Shown: positions 9,658-21,918, counted from the first letter of the stretch. The stretch is 64,000 nucleotides of DNA from Glandiceps talaboti (GCF_964340395.1 NC_135557.1:26001114-26065113), one strand, 5' to 3'. The notes: generated from the letters alone by a model not told the origin. Numbers and translations are program-made.

Positions 9658-12600
9658 CTGTTCACAAAAATAAAGTAGAACAAAAACTATTAGAATTAAA
9701 AGTCTTCTGTCAATCAGAAATTTTGGTCTAAATTTTTGGGCCCCTTTCTGCTAAAACACTAAAATTAGCACCATGGGAAATCCCTATGGCAAAAGCAGTG
9801 CATTCTGGTAGGTTTCATAACCATGGCAACTTGTGATGAAGCTTAATCGTGGTAGATACATGTATGGCTATCTAGTCTGTTTTAGAAAGATACTAGTAAA
9901 TAGACCCAGATGTACAAACACTAACATGGAGATGAGAGTAAATAGATAATTCATCCAAATGATGTGTTATTTACCAGCACACCTGTAACTGACACTAATA
10001 TGCAAATGAGAAATTACATTTTACTGATAACCATATTTTACCTTTGATCTAAATGAAGGGTGAGTTCAGGATAAAAATGGTTTGCGATCCATTACCTCCA
10101 ATGTCTACATCACTGTGCTGTAACTGTACTAGGTCCCATCCACTACCACAGCTTGACACAGTACAGTGTCAGTGACGTGGACATTCTAGCTAATGGATCA
10201 CAAACTGTTTTTATCCTGAACTTGCCCCTTGCCTATATAACTATATACCTGCAACAAACACTATTATGTAAATGAAAAATGGATATGTAAATAACCATGT
10301 TTTACCTTTGACCCGAGTGACATCTAGTCTACCTGCACACAATTGTAAATAATAGTTTGATCTCACCTCACCTGCTACAGTGGTTGATGCTTGTACTAAC
10401 TGCTGTTGTTGTTGATGGGCATCTTGTTGCTGGATACCAACATTGGCAAGTGACTCTGGCCAGAACCTCTGAGTTGGTCGTGATTGATTTTTGTTTTTCT
10501 TGGCTTTAGGAGTTGGATCTGGATTACTAGCATCAAGCATAGGTTGAAGTATTCGCCTCCTGGCATTTATAAACCTAGAAGACAACATTAAAGGTCCAGT
10601 TTCCATCAAATTTAAAATGTAGGTGAGGAAACGACCGACTGATAGAGCTATATATAATAAGATGCACTAGAACCAAACTTGAAGAATGGTCATATATAAA
10701 TTGTTGAGGACGATCACACAATATCACGCAAACTCAATAAATAAACTTTGTTCATTTACGACAAAACATCAGAACACATAGAAAATACATGAAAATACTA
10801 CAGGAAACCAAGCACTGTATATCACATTAAAATTATAGGGTCTAATACTAGTAGTTGGGTTAAAAGTGACAAACCCACAAAATAGAAACTGTAGGTGTAA
10901 ATTTACAGAAATGAGATGATCAACGTATTACTTTATCATAGTTACAAAACTTACCAATTATTGACCTGTAGTAGTGTTAGATTTGTCTGACCTGCTATCT
11001 GTCTTTTTTCATCTTCAGTGGGATATGGATGCTGTCAATTCAACAAAATATATTACATTAATTTTCACAATCATGTGATATGGATGCTGTCAATTCCATA
11101 AAATGTATTACATTAATTTTTACAATCATGTGATATGGATGCTATGTTATAATCAAATTTATTGACCACTATGTACTCAGCTATGTTATAATCAAATTTA
11201 TTGACCACTATGTACTTAGCTATGTTATAATCAAATTTATTGACCACTATGTACTCAGCTATGTTATAATCAAATTTATTGACCACTATGTACTCAGCTA
11301 TGTTATAATCAAATTTATTGACCACTATGTACTTAGCTATGTTATAATCAAATTTATTGACCACTATGTACTTAGCTATGTTATAATCAAATTTATTGAC
11401 CACTATGTACTTAGCTATGTTATAATCAAATTTATTGACCACTATGTACTTAGCTATGTTATAATCAAATTTATTGACCACTATGTACTTAGCTATGTTA
11501 TAATCAAATTTATTGACCACTATGTACTCAGCTATGTTATAATCAAATTTATTGACCACTATGTACTCAGCTATGTTATAATCAAATTTATTGACCACTA
11601 TGTACTTAGCTATGTTATAATCAAATTTATTGACCACTATGTACTCAGCTATGTTATAATCAAATTTATTGACCACTATGTACCCAGCTATGTTATAATT
11701 GTCTTTATTATCAAATTTACTCACCACAATGTGCTGGAAGAGCCATGACCTCATAACATTAGTAGCTTGTTTTGGAAGAACGCCTCTCTTGTTTTTTCTT
11801 TTGTTTAGCAAGTCACTGTCTGCAAAACTTGTATCAAAAGTAGAGGGGGTGGAAGTAGTAACTGTAAGTGACGCCGATGGAGTTGTTATATGTGTTGATT
11901 GTGAGGGCACTCCGATCTGAGAAATGGGAGTTGATCCATGAATTATTGGCGTGGAGATAACTTGTTGTGCTTGTGCAACAGCCTGTGGAGGGGTGGTTTG
12001 TATTTGTACAGTTCCTGGAATAGCTCCTTGTGTGACTACTCCTTGAGGTGTCATTACCCCCTGTGGGGTGACCATTGTCACTGGTTGATAAACAATTTGT
12101 CCTGCTGCATTCATTACTGTTGCCATGGTAACTGTTGGTTGTACTTGTGTTTGTTGGACCTGCGCAACAGCAGCACCTTGTCCTGTTTGGTTTGGTTGTT
12201 GTAAAATAACTGCTCCAGTAGCTCCCGATTGGATTGGTGTTCCTGAAGTTGTCATTTGTTGAATGTGTTGTTGTTGTGGCTGTGTTTGAACCTAGAAAGA
12301 GTTCAAATGTCAACTGATTACACAAGTCATGTGACATATCTATAAATTTAATTGAGGTCAATTCAATACTATTGGCTCAAATGAAACACTGAACATGACT
12401 GCAGTTCTTGGGGTAGTGAACATTTAACATGACTGCAGTTCTTGGGGTAGTGGACATTAAACATGACTGCAGTTCTTGGGGTAGTGGACATTAAACATGA
12501 CTGCAGTTCTTGGGGTAGTGGACATTAAACATGACTGCAGTTCTTGGGGTAGTGTACCACCTTTGACTCAGTTTTTGTTAAAGGGTCATTGTAATGGGTA

Positions 12601-13832
12601 GTTATGTATCTGACATGCCACAATTTCACACACATGAATGAATGTCATTTTGGATTGGATGCCATATCAATGTAAACATTGCAAAACATGGTGAAATCCG
12701 ATATCAATTTTCTACTGACAGAAGTTCACCTATGCTAATCAAGTTCTTCCAATAACATTTGTGAATTCTCAGTTCTAACCCCAACACTTACTTTACCTCA
12801 CCCCAACACTGTGACACACCACACATGAAAAGTCATACACTGTTCATCTGTAAATCAAACTCCCTCCAATTTACACCCCCTCATACCATACACTGCTCAT
12901 CAAGAGTCAACCCCCCCCACCCCACCCCCACCCCCACACACCATACCATATACTCATTGCCCGTCATACCCACACCTTGAAATAACATTTTAATCTAAAC
13001 AAAGATGGCTTCGATTCACAATCAATTATAAAGTCTGTCAATCAACCATGTAAATCAAAGAAATTCAAGAAATACAAGGATCAGGGGGCACAGTATTCCT
13101 AAACAAGGTAAATTCTAATAGTGCTTTCAATGACGCCATCCTGCAATGAATGACTGTCTTGTCATCACACAGATTAAGCTTAGACCACAATTCAGATTAC
13201 ATTTTCATTTAGTAGCCATCTTGTAAGATGACATTTTATTAACATATATTATCATGTGACTATATCTTCTAAGATGACCTCAAGTGACCTTTTATTAACA
13301 CCATCATCGTGTTAGAACACTACATTCGTCACCGTGTTAGAACACTACATCCGTCATCGTGTTAGAACACTACATCTACTACTCTAGTTCATCTTGTCAA
13401 AACCATTTCATTGATATAAACATTAGAGTTATTCTAATTACTAGACAGATTACCATGGTTACACTTATTGATGTAGATAGATAGAAATGGTGATAGTACT
13501 TTATTCGACAATGGCAATGGGAATTCACTACATTTATAGTACAATCATACCGTGATACATTTTCCTGGAGTTTCAAGAAACGATGTAGATTTTCCAGGAC
13601 TTCCCAAGATTTTCCAGAAGTTGTTTGATATTGTAGCGTTTGAAAACACTTCCTTGAAATGTATTAATCTTGTACACAGTTGTAAATGATCTTATTCTGT
13701 TATTTGTAAATAAACTAATAACTGTTGTTTGTGATAAAACTGAGATTACACCTACTTGTATCTGTTGGACTTGTTGTATTTGATTCTGTTGTTGCTGCTG
13801 CTGCTGTTGTTGTTGCTGCTGTTGCTGCAGCT

Positions 13833-13863
<31 letters not shown>

Positions 13864-15250
13864 TTGCTGTTGCATTTGCTGCTGTTCTGGTGTCATAGCA
13901 ACCGGTCCTCCGGGATAATTTGGAATGTCATTGCGAAGTAAGTTATCACTCTGCATTTTGCCTTTAAGGCATGTGATGTAACGGTGACAAAAGTCTTTAC
14001 AAAGTTCGTTGACCTTTTCCAACTCCAACAAATGGATCCGAAGAACTTGAATTGCTTTGACCATCTGAGAATACCAAGATGAAGATTTGCATGAAACTTT
14101 TGAGTATGGAAGCCATTTTCATCTTTTTGTTTGTTCTTACACTAATCACACTGTGCAATCATAGACCCTCCACGTGGGTGGAGGGTCTATGGTGCAATAG
14201 ACAGCCTTGACACTTACCAAATTATCAACTTATAGACAGCCTTGACACTTACCAAATTATCAACTTATAGACAGCCTTGACACTTACCAAATTATCAACT
14301 TATAGACAGCCTTGACACTTTACAAATTATCAACTTATAGACAGCCTTGACACTTACCAAATTATCAACTTATAGACAGCCTTGACACTTACCAAATTAT
14401 CAACTTATAGACTATGGATTTCAGCCTTGACACTTACCAAATTATCAACTTATAGACAGCCTTGACACTTACCAAATTATCAATTTATAGACTATGGATT
14501 TCAGCCTTGACACTTACCAAATTATCAACCTATAGACAGCCTTGACACTTACCAAATTATCAACTTATAGACAGCCTTGACACTTACCAAATTATCAACT
14601 TATAGACTATGGATTTCAGCCTTGACACTTACCAAATTATCAACTTATAGATTATGGATTTCAGCCTTGACACTTACCAAATTATCAACCTATAGACAGC
14701 CTTGACACTTACCAAATTATCAACTTCTGGATCATCACTAAAGAAAGGTTTGCCTTCTTGTTCTTGATGTCTGACAAAGGTTTCTATGTCCACATCAAAA
14801 CTTGCTGACGTTGGTGGGTCTGCACTCTGTGTAGCCTGCTCACACTTCTCAAACAGTAGCGTCATCAAAGGAAACAGTGGATGCCTGCAAACAAGAGTCA
14901 TAAACAATGCGATAGTTTGATACAGAAAACTCTAATCTTTCAAACAAGGCTGGTTTCATGTATAACTAAACAAGAATTTCCTATTTCCAATTACAAAATA
15001 GAATCATGCTATGTGCACAGAGTCCAATCTGGTTCATTTTCAAACTGTGCTTGTACACTTGTCCCTCTGGAAATTTGTTGTAAGCTGATCTAAGCAACCA
15101 AGACTGGTACATTCTGACTGTAAAACACATATTTGGCAACAATCAACAAGTCTTGTTTAAGATATATGGAAGGTGTATGTATTTTACAGTCTATAGTGTT
15201 TTGTTTGTTTGAGTGCCTCTCTGTGTGTGTATGTATGTATGTATGTATGT

Positions 15251-15312
<62 letters not shown>

Positions 15313-15709
15313 TGTAAACTGTATACATTGTGTTTCTGAAAGAGAATCTATTCTTTTACCCTTATCTTCATTGAGAAGTTAAGTGGCCACTACAATAGTA
15401 ATGAGGCCATCTAACTCACCTATAAATTGCTCTTTTATCATTTTCAGTTTGTGCCTGCATATCTCCAGCATTGACAGTCTGTTCCTGTGTTTGTACACTG
15501 GGTGTGGTTTGAACCGTAGACTGTGGTGTGATGGATTGTGTTGGTGTTGACACCTGTCGTACTTGTACTCCGCCATGCTGCATCTGTTGACCACTATTTT
15601 GCTGTGGCTGTTGATGTACTATCTGGGCATCCTGGTACGAAGGTGGTGCCAGACTCTGGTGATGACTGGCTACTAAGGAAACCGGAACAGGACCCGCTGC
15701 ATGCTGCAT
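9437..15709 (-). CDS. PKNOX: PKNOX/PREP-type TALE homeodomain transcription factor (whole gene, coding span)
   Basis: Seven coding exons on the minus strand: 15709-15420, 14884-14713, 14064-13756, 12291-11725, 11031-10955, 10574-10372, 9657-9437. Joined phases all agree and give 612 residues plus stop (human PKNOX1/2 are about 436-472; the extra length is a polyglutamine tract and longer Q/T/V-rich linkers). Domains: PBX-interacting MEIS/PREP N-terminal domain at about residues 93-190 (starts AIYRHPLFP; contains [19 protein letters not shown]); polyQ at about 215-247; a PREP-type linker with [14 protein letters not shown] homeodomain at about 425-484 with the PYP loop (HPYPTEDEK) and WFINARRRI recognition helix. 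In this family the protein binds DNA with PBX partners in the nucleus and controls development. The linker motif separates it from MEIS and TGIF. Vertebrate PKNOX1 and PKNOX2 are later duplicates, so this is probably the single pre-duplication gene. In-frame stops lie directly before the ATG at 15709. Confidence 0.95.
10063..10222. mobile_element. Inverted-repeat MITE, GTTCAGGATAAA family, copy 2 (in PKNOX intron 6)
   Basis: The ends AGTTCAGGATAAAAA and TTTTTATCCTGAACT are inverted, with inner pairing (ggtttgcgatccatta with taatggatcacaaac). It shares terminal words with 7542-7670 but has a different interior, so the two are members of one family with divergent cores. Confidence 0.7.
10372..10574 (-). 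CDS. PKNOX: PKNOX coding exon 6 (homeodomain helix 3 and downstream)
   Basis: The exon opens after gttgtcttctag with the last base of the homeodomain Trp codon, then [14 protein letters not shown] and a basic KKNK stretch, and RFWPESL typical of PREP proteins. The donor is CAG|gtgagg. Confidence 0.92.
10955..11031 (-). CDS. PKNOX: PKNOX coding exon 5 (TALE loop to helix 3, 77 nt)
   Basis: A short exon reading [20 protein letters not shown] and on to LQVNN with a split Trp codon. Acceptor ttgaattgacag, donor TTG|gtaagt. A 77-nt homeobox exon at this position is as expected for PREP/MEIS genes. Confidence 0.93.
11153..11700. repeat. 39-bp minisatellite at the start of PKNOX intron 4, 14 copies
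   Basis: On the gene strand the unit is 'acatagtggtcaataaattt' plus 'gattataacatagct(g/a)agt'. It is recognisably derived from the exon end and donor just upstream (acattgtg|gtgagtaaatttgat). In the copies the donor is degraded to gtcaat. All 14 copies are 39 bp with no stop, so the exon 4 frame stays open for 14 repeats of [12 protein letters not shown](E/K) if the intron is retained. Confidence 0.93.
11725..12291 (-). CDS. PKNOX: PKNOX coding exon 4 (linker and homeodomain N-terminal half)
   Basis: Acceptor tctttctag, then 189 codons of Q/T/V-rich linker, ending in KNKRGVLPK and [11 protein letters not shown] with donor GTG|gtgagt. The residue before HPYP is Val, where PREP proteins I know have Gly and MEIS has Thr. 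The open frame continues past the donor into the minisatellite, so a naive ORF call over-extends this exon. Confidence 0.92.
12366..12553. repeat. 34-bp minisatellite in PKNOX intron 3, five copies
   Basis: The unit 'aacatgactgcagttcttgg' plus 'ggtagtggacatta' is nearly perfect. It lies 70-260 bp upstream of the exon 4 acceptor on the gene strand, and each copy contains a ctgcag acceptor-like word on that strand. Confidence 0.85.
12554..13755. other. PKNOX intron 3, remainder
   Basis: No exon is seen. A C-rich tract lies at about 12910-12945, and three copies of a 25-bp unit around 'cgtgttagaacactacat' lie at 13310-13378. Confidence 0.5.
13756..14064 (-). CDS. PKNOX: PKNOX coding exon 3 (MEIS/PREP domain end and polyQ)
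   Basis: Opens in phase 0 after cag with [20 protein letters not shown], the second homology block that contacts PBX. It then runs into a tract of about 33 residues, almost all Gln, encoded by mixed CAG/CAA codons, then [10 protein letters not shown] and donor CAA|gtaggt. The donor is used in preference to the nearby AG|gtgtaa because it keeps phase with exon 4. Confidence 0.9.
14160..14195. repeat. Short perfect hairpin, CCATAGACCCTCCAC family, copy 1
   Basis: 'catagaccctccac' and 'gtggagggtctatg' are exact inverted repeats around a 4-base centre. A near-identical hairpin lies at 51676-51711. Confidence 0.75.
14198..14735. repeat. 35-bp minisatellite at the start of PKNOX intron 2, 14 copies with donor sites
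   Basis: On the gene strand each unit reads 'gttgataatttg|gtaagtg' plus 'tcaaggctgtctata', so every copy reproduces the last 12 bases of exon 2 and its donor. Fourteen such junctions are present counting the real one; one is changed to gtaaag. Some copies carry a 13-14 bp insert (atggattt). The first copy at 14725-14713 is the genuine exon end. Confidence 0.93.
14713..14884 (-). CDS. PKNOX: PKNOX coding exon 2 (MEIS/PREP N-terminal domain)
   Basis: Acceptor cttgtttgcag; 57 codons beginning [16 protein letters not shown] and ending SDDPEVDNL; donor TTG|gtaagt. The residues follow the first PBX-interaction block of PREP proteins. Its donor seeds the tandem array in the following intron. Confidence 0.94.
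15248..15311. repeat. (GT)n microsatellite
   Basis: An almost pure GT tract in PKNOX intron 1, preceded by (GTAT)n. Confidence 0.95.
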
Positions 15710-15755
15710 GGTGAAATGGAATCTCCTGACGGACCAAAGAGGCCCTCACTAGAAT
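15420..15755 (-). CDS. PKNOX: PKNOX coding exon 1 with 46 nt of 5' UTR
   Basis: Acceptor ttttttattcag at 15756-15767, then 46 bases with in-frame TAG and TGA, then ATG at 15709 in a fair context (cacc before ATG). 96 codons rich in Gln, Thr and Ser, including PSYQDAQ, close to the SYQDGQ seen near the start of PREP proteins, and ending NDKRAIY with a split Arg codon; donor TAG|gtgagt. Confidence 0.88.
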
Positions 15756-18700
15756 CTGAATAAAAAAATCAGAATTGACATATAAGCTGTTTGATAACAT
15801 CAAACATTTGTGAGAACGCCAGATACTACATTCAAGAGTGGTTTTGTAGCTAGTTGGGAGTAGCTACACAGAATGAGATTCTCAAGGTATTTACCTTTAA
15901 TCATACTCAAACACATTAGATTTTTTGACGCTTCTAAAACAAAGTTTGTATGAACTGCTGAGTTATGGTACATTATATTTACACAAGTATAATGCACAAA
16001 TCAAATCTCATTGTCTGTTTTCTAGAAATTGGAGGTCTGGATTCTATAATGACCAAAAAAACAGCGCCCTCAATGGTGACCATGATTGCAATCTTTTTTC
16101 TGTACTGTTTTTGGATAATATCGACCATTATACAATGTCTACTTTTGGGTATTTTAACAATTTTCAGTGAATATACAGTGTTGTCTGATCGAAAACTAAT
16201 ACTCCAGTTACATTGTAGAACTAGTACAATTTTAACATGGCAACAGATTCAAAACTTTAGCTTTCGTTCAAGATTTAAACTTGCCACTACACTACCTACA
16301 GATAATATTGACTACTAATTAACAGATATAATGTCTTTTTATTGTCTAATTTTTTATGGCTATATCTTAGGTTTATATTTGATGAAAAAAGTGTCAGTAC
16401 AGTTTGTACAGATTTGATCCAGTAAGACTTGTTGCTATGGTGATAGACAGTTGTCTGCCACATTGCTGACAATATAACCTGACACATATACACAGACACA
16501 TTAGTGCTGTCAGTACACTGTTGTCATGGCAATGCCAAATTTTCCATGATAATAGATCGTATACATTAATATTCTTGACCAGTTAATTTATATGTGATAA
16601 AAGAGACAGTGGTAAGTGTATAAATTACAATAAAATGACAATAAACAGCTCATTGTCATTTTGTTGGCACCAGTCTGACACATGTATAGATAGTGCTGGC
16701 AGTATACTGTTGTCATGGCTACAGGTTGACATTGTCATTGTATGTATTACTGAACATTCAACTGTAAAGTTTAAAGTACACTAAATCTGGAATCTTTACA
16801 GAGTGTAACAAAATAGTGGGTAGCAATTAATACAATAGGTGATAACTGACAGTAGGTGATCTTAACTGTTATTGTTATAAAGGTACTTTAAAATGACAAT
16901 ATACATGAACACAACATCGTACATGATTTAGTCGTATAAGATTTAGTACATATACATGAACACAACAATGTACATGATTTAGTCATATAAGATTTAGTAC
17001 ATATATATACATGAACACAACAATGTACATGATGTAGTCATATAAGATTTAGTACACATACATACATGAACACAACAATGTACATAATGTAGTCATATAA
17101 GATTTAGTACATATACATGAACACAACAATGTACATGATTTAGTCATATAAGATTTAGTACATATACATACATGAACACAGCAATGTACATGATGTAGTC
17201 ATATAAGATTTAGTACATATATATACATGAACACAACAATGTACATGATTTAGTCATATAAGATTTAGTACATATATATACATGAACACAACAATGTACA
17301 TGATGTAGTCATATAAGATTTAGTACATATATATACATGAACACAACAATGTACATGATGTAGTCATATAAGATTTACTACATATATATACATGAACACA
17401 ACAATGTACATGATGTAATCGTATAAGATTTAGTACATATACATACATGGTGGTATAAAGGTAAACATTTAGTAAATTTATACATTTTCAATATACACTT
17501 ATCATGGCTCTTTGTATTTGCAGACAAAATTTTCAACAAGAAAGATACATGGAAACTAAGAATATGGCCTGGAGTTTAGTAGCAAAAATGGCAAACACAG
17601 AAAACCATACCTGCTAATTTAATATAATATGATGATACACATAATTAATGCTATATTTAGTATCTATTCAATGTCTAATTTTTTTAACAATACATTATCT
17701 ACAAGGACAGAGGAGAACTGAATTTTCATGTTGGCTGTCATCCTGGGACTATTTTTTATTTACACAGAATTAAAGGTGGAACAATTTGAAAAAATATCTT
17801 TGTTGGGGCCACTTATTAATAATATATTTTAAAGGTGTTACTATGACTTCCAATATATGCACTACACATACATGTACATTTGGTATGTATATGTGGGAGA
17901 ACAAACTAATCTTCTTGTTCTATTTTGACCCTCTTAATAGTTTCTTTGTCTAGTAAGACATAAAAATGTTGAAATTTGACACCTAATCTTTCAAAAAATA
18001 GGAAGTCTCTATTGTTTGTTCACTATTCTTTTAGGATACTTTTTACTTTTGTGTTTATTCTCCATTTTCCATTTTCATAATAGTTTTTTAAATGCCATAA
18101 TTTTGAATAAGCTACGCAGAGTTAGGTCATATGAAATTTCTTACCAAAAAGTAGATTTTACCTGTTAGGTTGCAAGATTGTTCTAATTTGATTTTCAATT
18201 GTAAACATATGATCTACATTGGATATTGTAATAAATTGTAGAAAGGTAAAACTAGAAATGGTTTTAATGCATTGGTATGTTTACTACACAGACATTACTA
18301 TTTTCCAGGTTGTCCACACTCCACTCATACCCAGTCCTTTATCAGTTTGTCGACCCATATACATATGCCATCAACCTGAACAAATGACCACTCCCAAGGC
18401 CATACACACAACACAGGTAAAGTTATTCAGATTTATCACCTGACTAGTTAATTAATTTGATAAGAAATATCAATTATACACTGACAGCTTTACTTGTGGG
18501 TGGGATAACCATTATTTCAATGTCCAGTGGGTGTTCCTCTTAGTGTCAGCACTCCCATAAATTACCCATCAATTAAGAGCTTCCTTCCACTTGTCACTGT
18601 TATATAACTGAGGGAGGTGTTGTCATTTAGAGGACAACCCACATTGCTGTATGGTTGCCACGACATACATTGAACACATGTTCAAGTTCAAAAATATACC

Positions 18701-20439
18701 AAACAGATGGTAATAACTGAGAGCTGTGCAAACAATGTGAATTTACAAATCTACTCACAATATCAAAAAACAAAACTGATGTACATGTTCATGGGGCTTT
18801 ATACTATATGGTTTACCATTTAGTTCATTTTTTTAAGGGAATAATTAATTTTAGACCTAGCTGTCCAAACCTGATTCATAAGTACTGTACCTATTTTAGC
18901 TCCAGGCTACTAGTATTTAATTTCTTTCTCTGCTTGCAAATGTTCAGGTCCAAAGTTTAGCAGAATAAATATGTGAACACAATGGTGTATACATGCACAT
19001 ACAATCTCATGGGTAAAACATAATAGTTACATATATTGATATTCAGGAATGAGACGTATCATTCGTAAACAGGAGAGACCCCATGTTCAATTCTAAAATG
19101 ACAGTAAACTGCTATCTTTAACAACTAGTGGTCTCTTGAAATATAGACATGCTAAAATGATTTTTTTGGGGGTAACCAGAACTGCTGGTATAAAGGACAT
19201 ATGAAAAAGATTAAGTTCCAATATTTATGTATTTATTTTTCATTACTTATTCTTGTTAAATTTAATATATATATTTTTTAGAGAAACACTAACAGTGTAC
19301 AATATTGAGAGTCTGTACCTTTCAACAAGTTACCATGTTGAAGTTATTGAAGTTGGGGGAGTAAACTTGGTCTTCAAACCAGAAATGTGTATATGAAGTC
19401 ACCCTAAAACCCGATTTGCGGTGTCCACACTTCGACTTCGTACTGTAAACAGTGGACGCAACTACAACATTCCGTACAAGCCCTACAACCTACGAGCTCT
19501 GAAACTGAGCACAAACGTAAACAATAAACATGGCGCGGTTTTGCACATGAGGCTCGCAGCCGATATATATATCATGCATACATGCAGGTTAGCATGCAGC
19601 ATACAGGTTAATGGACAACGCGAAAGATCGAGAATTCGAAAACCTGTCCGAACATCCGCCATTTTCACCGGCGTATGTACGTGATGCCGTGTTTCACAGT
19701 TTGCTATACTGCAGGGCAACTCAGACTTAATGATCAACCACCGCACAAATCGCCATATTGGATGCTGTTATCGTCAGGGAATTGCTACAAAAAAATCTGC
19801 GAAAATGTAGCTAATTACGACACTAAAAAACAGCGTTTACGTATTCTGTTGACCCTCTGGGTTACACATAATGCATTTGTAACAGTTAGTGACTACATTT
19901 CAAAGTAGATCGTCGGTATTTCAATCACGTTTCCATTTGAAGCACAGCGCGAAGAGCAATCTCGTCGCCGACTAGTAACACAACAAAAGCAACAAAAGCG
20001 CTGGCACATTTTCCAGCGAGTATTCAGAAGTGGGTACGCCAGCGATCGACAAAACAGAAGGCGTCAAAATTCACTTTACAACGTGTGTGGATGCGATCAG
20101 GCCATATGGAAAGCAGCCGCAATAAATCTGACATTGTCTAACACCTCTAAATGTCATCTATATACACAAACGAGAGGGCTGAACTTAAGAGAAGAGCGAT
20201 CTATTCGTTTTGAATTATGTCCGGTTGTAACACAGATCGATTTCATCTTGCAGCGTGATAGACAATTTCAGTTTTTGAGACCCTCAACTAATCGTGGATA
20301 TTTTTACCCCCAATGATTTTCAATTGGGGACGGAGGCTAAAGGTGCAAATCAAACGACTCGACTACCTGCATATGCCAATTTGCAGTCCCTAAATAATTC
20401 GCGGTTGTGGGGTTTGGGCGACATTGACTGACATCTTAC
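15756..20439 (-). other. Probable large 5' UTR intron of the PKNOX gene
   Basis: Coding exon 1 begins with an acceptor, so at least one upstream non-coding exon must exist. The stretch holds a 55-60 bp minisatellite (16895-17455) and otherwise plain AT-rich DNA. The small open frames here lack splice support. Confidence 0.5.
16895..17455. repeat. 55-60 bp minisatellite, about ten copies
   Basis: The unit is built on 'tacatgaacacaacaatgta' plus 'catgatgtagtcatataaga' plus 'tttagtacatata'; length varies through a (TA)n segment. Confidence 0.88.
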
Positions 20440-20530
20440 CTTATCTGTCACTCTTCGTCAACGGACGCTGCCGCTTTTTGGCGGCCGTCAATTTACAACA
20501 ACGGCCCCCAAGTGATTGACACCTATCACG
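20440..20530 (-). promoter_or_regulatory. PKNOX: Candidate non-coding first exon and promoter of the PKNOX gene
   Basis: On the minus strand a good donor (GATAAG|gtaagatgtc) follows a GC-rich run (gcggcagcgtccgttgacga). The surrounding 19.4-20.6 kb area has far more CpG than the rest of the window, and a CACGTG E-box lies at about 20527-20532. The exon start is unknown; the boundary given is approximate and the link to PKNOX is inferred from orientation and position. Confidence 0.4.
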
Positions 20531-20599
20531 TGATATCTTTGAATAATGTCTACCGGTCATGAATAATTCATCAGTGGGTGGGATTTTAGCTCATTTCAT

Positions 20600-21654
20600 T
20601 TTTAAAAGTGGGTAAAAAAAGAAAACAGGAAATCGTGGAGTTGCAATACAGATTTGAATAAAAAGGATTAAAGCATCTGTTATCACTTAAAAATAGCTAA
20701 CATCTGTTCAGAATTCAAATCGGAATGTCTTTTGTGTTTTGATGACGAACATATTATCACTATAGTATTACAGTTGTCCCTCAGTCCTTTAGCTTTACCC
20801 CTATCTTAAGTACAGATGGAATAAGCTACTAGGTCACCGGTTGGTCGCTTACGTCACTTGAATATTATCTTTATTGTCTCATCAGTGGATAAAGCAGAAC
20901 AAATGTTTGGCTAAATTAGTAGGCTGGTCCACCACAATGATAAAATAATAGAAATCGCTAAGCACCGCCAAAACAGATAGCCGCAATAAAACGATAACAA
21001 AAACGAGCAGTGGGTGCTTGACCAAAACTCACGATCACCTGAAAATTAGCTAGCTAGCGCTGGGTCAGTTTTAGAACACTAGAAAACAGGTTTGTCTACG
21101 TCTCGGATGTGAAAATGGTTCGCGCAAACTGATGAACAATACTATTGTTTTAAAAATATACATCGTAATTTTCAATAAATGGGTGGTTCCCTCATAAATT
21201 AGCCGATGTGAAAGTAAAATATTTATGGGTTTATTTTATAGTGAAAACAAAAGCTTGCGTGGCTGAATAAAAGTGATGGAGTGGGAGGAGAGAAAACGAC
21301 AAGTGAATGGTTGGCAGTGAAAAAGTGTCGGTGATTAGACGAATAGAAGACATAGCAGGTCACCATAACAATACAGCGTCGTGGAGCGGCTGACCTTAGA
21401 TGTACAGGTCACTACATTCACAAATGCAATCTGTCAAACCGTGTTGATTTCCAAAACCGACCTTTACGTAGACATAGACACCATGTCTACCCGTAAAAAG
21501 GCACACACGAACACCTGCTACGCTGATGCGGCATATTACTACTGTATTAAATTATTACCACACTCTCGTTTAGTGTCTGTAGCGTATTCTAATAAAGATT
21601 GAATATTGAATATATTAAAGTGTTATATGTGATCGTGACGGTATTATTTGTCAG
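20600..21654. other. Gene-free DNA upstream of PKNOX
   Basis: Moderately CpG-containing sequence with no supported exon. The 73-codon frame at 21381-21602 has no recognised motif or splice signal. Confidence 0.35.
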
Positions 21655-21787
<133 letters not shown>

Positions 21788-21918
21788 TTTCCCTCTAGGC
21801 CTATCAGATGTCATATGATCTTCTGAACTGGCAGAATTATTATAAACACAGACAAATCCAAACAACAGATAATTTTAAAGATATTTCAGAACTTAATTTC
21901 AAGTACAAAATATCTACT

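Noticed and set aside
11113-12255. A single 380-residue protein with 14 repeats of [12 protein letters not shown]
   Set aside because: The first part is PKNOX exon 4; a clear donor at 11725-11719 and conserved homeodomain continuation at 11031 show that the repeats are intron.
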